NCBI RefSeq assembly: GCF_000142905.1
Contig: NW_013657668.1
Span: 314,912 to 378,911 of the forward strand
Reading direction: 5' to 3'
DNA from: Thecamonas trahens ATCC 50062
Lineage: Eukaryota > Apusozoa > Apusomonadida > Apusomonadidae
Length of the DNA: 64,000 bases
Positions within the stretch are counted from its first letter, which is position 1, and every line of letters starts with the position of its first letter. The notes below the pieces were generated by a model. The model was not told the origin of the DNA, made no database searches, and saw nothing but the letters and a program-made list of their open reading frames with translations. A program made the translations under genes and the position numbers. Of the stretch, positions 60,990 through 64,000 are shown piece by piece.

Positions 60990-61483
60990 CGGATTGTCTC
61001 GATCCGACGCCGACCCCGTCCCCGACACTGACTCCAAACCCGCGATGGTGGCGAGCTAGCCGGCGACACCATCTGATATAAGTAGCCTTGCTTCACCCTG
61101 AACGGTAAGGTTGTTTGGGCGCGTTGTTGCACGCCTCAGAATGAACAACACAGTTCATGATCAAGTCCTCTCCCCACGCTGCCGCCAACCGCCAGCCGAT
61201 TGGCGTCCCATGGCCGCGCACTCGTGATGCCATCCGCCACGTACGCGCCCATCTGCAGCATGCCATGAGTCGCCGAAGCGGTGATGGGCTGAAAGGAGCA
61301 TGGGCGAGGCGTGCGAGGCGGCGTACGGCACCCATCACGCGCCTCGCGTTAGCCCCCAAACCCCTTTGCCGCACGACCAACAGACCGCCGACCGACGACC
61401 GACGACCGACGACCGACGACCGAGGCCGAGAGCGAGACCGAGGCCGAGGCCGAGGCCAAGGCCGCAACCCACTTCGCTTCGCC
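60990..61483. other. Intergenic region between NTH1 and RPAP3
   Basis: 494 bases between two plus-strand genes. Contains an imperfect GACCGAC repeat (about 61385-61425) passing into GAGGCC repeats (61440-61460) just 5' of the RPAP3 ATG. I see no tRNA or snRNA. ORFs here are shadows. Confidence 0.55.
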
Positions 61484-63165
61484 ATGTCGGCCCACCTCCA
61501 AGCGCAGATCCGCCGCAATGCACAGACCATGCAAGAGGCGGTAGCCGACCTCTACCGCTGGCAGGACGACATTGCCAAGAAGGACAAGTCTCTCAAGGAC
61601 AAGCCTGCCGTCGCAAAGGTACGCCCCTACCCCTACCCCTCCCCCCCCCCCCCCCCCCCTTCCTACCCATACCTAACCACCACCACCACTCACCCCCTCG
61701 CCCCACGCAGAAACTCCCTCCCATCCGCGGGACCGCCGCCTCGGGCGTCTCGTTCTCGGACAAGAGCGCCGCGCCAGCACGGACGTCTGGCGGCAAGTCG
61801 CGGCGGAAACGCGTCCGCCGTAACAAGCCATCCAAGACTGCAGCTGGCTCTGGTGCTGGCGCTGGGCGCTCCAGTGGCGGGGAGAGCAAAACCAAGGACA
61901 AGGGTGAAGCTGGTCGGATCTCGGCGTACGACTACTCGGCTTGGGATCGGTTCGACGTCGACGCCGCCATTCAAGAGATCTCCTCGTCGGCCGAGTACAC
62001 GTACGAGGACGAGGACGACGGCCCGGTGGAGGCTTCCAGCAGCCAGGCCTCGCCAGAGGAGGTCAAGGCCGAAGGTAACAAGGCGTTTGCGGCAGGCAAG
62101 TATGCCAACGCTGTCGAGCTCTACTCGCAGGCCATGGACCTTGATCCGACCAACGCGGTGTACCCTGCCAACCGCGCCATGGCCCACCTGAAGATGAAGG
62201 ACTACAAGGCCACCATCCGCGACTGCTCGCGTTCGATTGCCCTGGATCCCACGTACTTTAAGTCGTACGCAAGGCGTGCAAGCGCGTACGAAGCGCTCGA
62301 CAAGCTCGTCGAGGCCAAAGCCGACTACGAGCGGCTTGTTCAGCTCAAGCCGACGACCAAGGCCTACGCCCGCTCGCTGGGCGACGTCGTCCGTAGACTG
62401 AAGAATGCCGCCGTTGAGCGCGCGGCCGCAGAGTCCGGCAACACGCCCACCGCCCCGGCTCAGCCCAAGGCTACGACGGCAGCCGGATCGGGAGCCGCAA
62501 AGAAGCCGGGCAAGAAGAAAATGGTCATCGAAGAGGTCGCCGAAGAGCCCGCTGCCGTTGCAGACGAGCCGCTCGAAGAGACCATCATGATCCCGGTCAA
62601 GGTTGTCGGCGAGCTCCCTGCATACGAGCCCTTTGACGCCCCGGCACCCGCAACGGCGGCTCCGCCTGCAGCATCGACCTCGGCCGCGGCGGCGGCTCCG
62701 CCCACGACGGCGGCGCCACCAGCAGCGACGATCCTGCCCGTGGCATCGACCCCGGCCACAATCGATGACGTGCCGACGGTGACGCCGCCGGCTTCGTTGT
62801 ACGAGTTTCAGCGCGAGTGGGCCACCCTGGCCGCCACCGACCCAACCGCCCTCCCGCTGCTCCTCCACATTGCTCCCGAGAGCTACAAGACGTTCTTCAA
62901 CACACAGATGACCGAACCGATCCTGGTCAAGATCGTCGACGTCCTCGCACACGCCGTCGCATCCGATGTCGGGCATCCGCTGGCAGATGCAGCCCTCGAC
63001 TACGCAGCGCGCATGCTCTCCGCCCTCCCCTCGGTCCCACGGTTTGGTATGCTCTCCATGTTCCTGCCCTCCGCCACCAACACCACCATCCGCAGCCTTG
63101 TCACCCAGATCAAGTCCTCTCCGACTGCGGCCGCCGCACTTGCGCCCTCGGCCTTTACGCCGTAG
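61484..63165 (+). CDS. RPAP3: RNA polymerase II-associated protein 3 (RPAP3, R2TP subunit)
   Basis: Two exons, 61484-61618 (45 codons) and 61711-63165, phase 0, donor GTACGC, acceptor GCAG; 529 residues. N-terminus matches RPAP3: LQAQIRRNAQTMQEAVADLYRW split by W-x-x-D-I-x-x-K-D, then LPPIRG and the signature ISAYDYSAWDRFDVD. A three-repeat TPR domain follows (~130-260: EGNKAFAAGKYANAVELYSQ, NRAMAHLKMKDYKATIRD, RRASAYEALDKLVEAKADYE), which binds HSP90/HSP70 tails. After a Pro/Ala linker is the C-terminal monad-binding domain (LYEFQREWATLAA..LLLHIAPESYKTFFNTQM) that contacts RUVBL2. R2TP assembles RNA polymerase II, snoRNPs and PIKKs. Only one TPR domain is present against two in animals. Confidence 0.92.
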
Positions 63166-63433
63166 TCTCTATCGTACCCTCCCCCCCCGTTTGGGTGGCA
63201 TCGTGAAAAAATAATGGCTGCCTTTCCGCAATCGGCCACAGCTTTGCCGGGATGACGTGTCCCCAGCCACCCGCCGTCTGACGACGGGAAGACAGGCTGC
63301 CGTGGCCAAGACGCAGCAGGCGACACAGACCTTAGCACGGTACACCTAACCCTTGCCTGGCCTTTCGACTGCACACCAACTCGAGGCGTGCGTCACCCGC
63401 CTAACCCCGCCAAAGCTGCCGTCATCACCACGC

Positions 63434-63666
63434 ATGCGCTCGCCGGGGCCGTCGCGGCTGTCCCCGCCGAGGCCAACTCCGCCGAGGCCGTCGTCAGCTC
63501 CTGCTCCCGGGCTTGAGACAGGAGACACAGGACGCCTCACCTCCCTGCACCAAGCCGAGTCTACCAGTCCTGCAAAGGCATGCGCTGATGCGGCTACCCA
63601 GACACCGCTTATTCCAGGACTGAATCCGCTCGCGGACGCCCGCCCGCCGTGGCTTGCCTCTGCCGC

Positions 63667-63697
<31 letters not shown>

Positions 63698-64000
63698 ACT
63701 GATGCTGCTGACGGCCATGGCTCTGCCTCGTCGTCATGGTTCGAGAGCGATGACGCTGATGGTCATGCCGAGTCCTCGGGCCACTCACCCCTGATTGAAG
63801 CCGAGCCGCAGCTTCTGCAGCCCGGTGCAGGCGCGCGGCTGACGGCGCACCGGTCCAGATCGGTCTCGCCGACTGCGCTCCGATCACCAAGCATTGACCA
63901 GGCCGGCAACGCTGCCTTGTCCCACAAGCATGCGCACGCTCATGACAGCGGCGGCAGCATGTTCGCGAAAAAGGCAACTCATAGTCGCTCCCTAATCGAG
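63434..64000 (+). CDS. 5' part of an unknown gene, disordered N-terminus
   Basis: An ORF from the ATG at 63434 (in-frame TAA just upstream at about 63347) stays open to the window end, 189 codons: MRSPGPSRLSPPRPTPPRP, then SPAKACADAATQTPLIPGL, a poly-Ala run from (GCT)10, an acidic SSWFESDDADGHAE stretch and LTAHRSRSVSPTALRSPS. Pro/Ser/Ala-rich and disordered, with SP sites like a phosphorylated linker; no domain in view. Codon usage resembles the neighbours. Function not assignable until the downstream sequence is read. Confidence 0.6.
63668..63697. repeat. (GCT)10 trinucleotide repeat
   Basis: Ten uninterrupted GCT triplets preceded by two GCC, encoding poly-alanine in the partial ORF at 63434-64000. 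Confidence 0.95.

Noticed and set aside
1-64000. Programmed frameshifting as the general explanation for five frame breaks
   Set aside because: No shared slippery heptamer or downstream structure, breaks cluster near a gap, and most are in homopolymers. Left as a secondary alternative only.

Overview
This is a GC-rich nuclear window from a free-living unicellular eukaryote. Genes carry short GT-AG introns, there are spliceosomal-intron-bearing orthologues of ARPC4, SUMO, TFIIS, Hop2, RPAP3 and Snapin, and there is no bacterial operon layout. A full-length talin, a formin and Arp2/3 together with high GC and very short first exons fit an apusomonad such as Thecamonas; that organism assignment is inference.

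Layout. 1-5602 holds three minus-strand genes (HIBCH-like hydrolase, meiotic Hop2, ALDH22-like dehydrogenase) with an AT-rich tandem duplication between the last two. 5860-10243 holds an HSF-type factor ending in a 145-bp minisatellite, ARPC4, PDCD5, a macrodomain-like protein and an NDUFA4-type mitochondrial subunit. 10423-18421 is talin. 18680-31328 holds mitochondrial uL15, TFIIS, an unknown coiled-coil protein, an anoctamin, SUMO, a large vWA protein and an SLC35F transporter. 31354-37111 holds a large disordered protein, Snapin and TRAPPC2L. 37687-46060 holds a CLC-7-type transporter (its intron contains a 100-N assembly gap), gamma-glutamyltransferase, ATG10, PIG-V and a prolyl 4-hydroxylase. 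46077-54859 holds a ZIP transporter, a pseudouridine-synthase-like/HemK fusion, a START protein, a NEK-like kinase, a membrane-anchored FkbM methyltransferase and an LpxB homologue. 55257-64000 holds a formin, an MBL-like membrane protein, endonuclease III, RPAP3 and the start of an unknown gene.

How the genes relate. Talin, formin and ARPC4 are actin/adhesion machinery. Snapin, TRAPPC2L, CLC-7, ATG10 and PIG-V serve the endomembrane system. HIBCH-like, NDUFA4-like and uL15m are mitochondrial, and LpxB may be. There is no evidence of clustering by pathway.

General observations. Most genes have one intron after a tiny first exon, and the donor is usually GTACG, GTAGG or GTATG rather than GTAAG. 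Five genes between 32.6 and 51.5 kb each need exactly one extra base to restore a conserved reading frame, mostly in short homopolymers and around the assembly gap, which points to sequencing undercalls. The most notable biological items are the LpxB homologue, the pseudouridine-synthase/HemK fusion with a lost catalytic Asp, and the AT-rich tandem repeat with a conserved hairpin.
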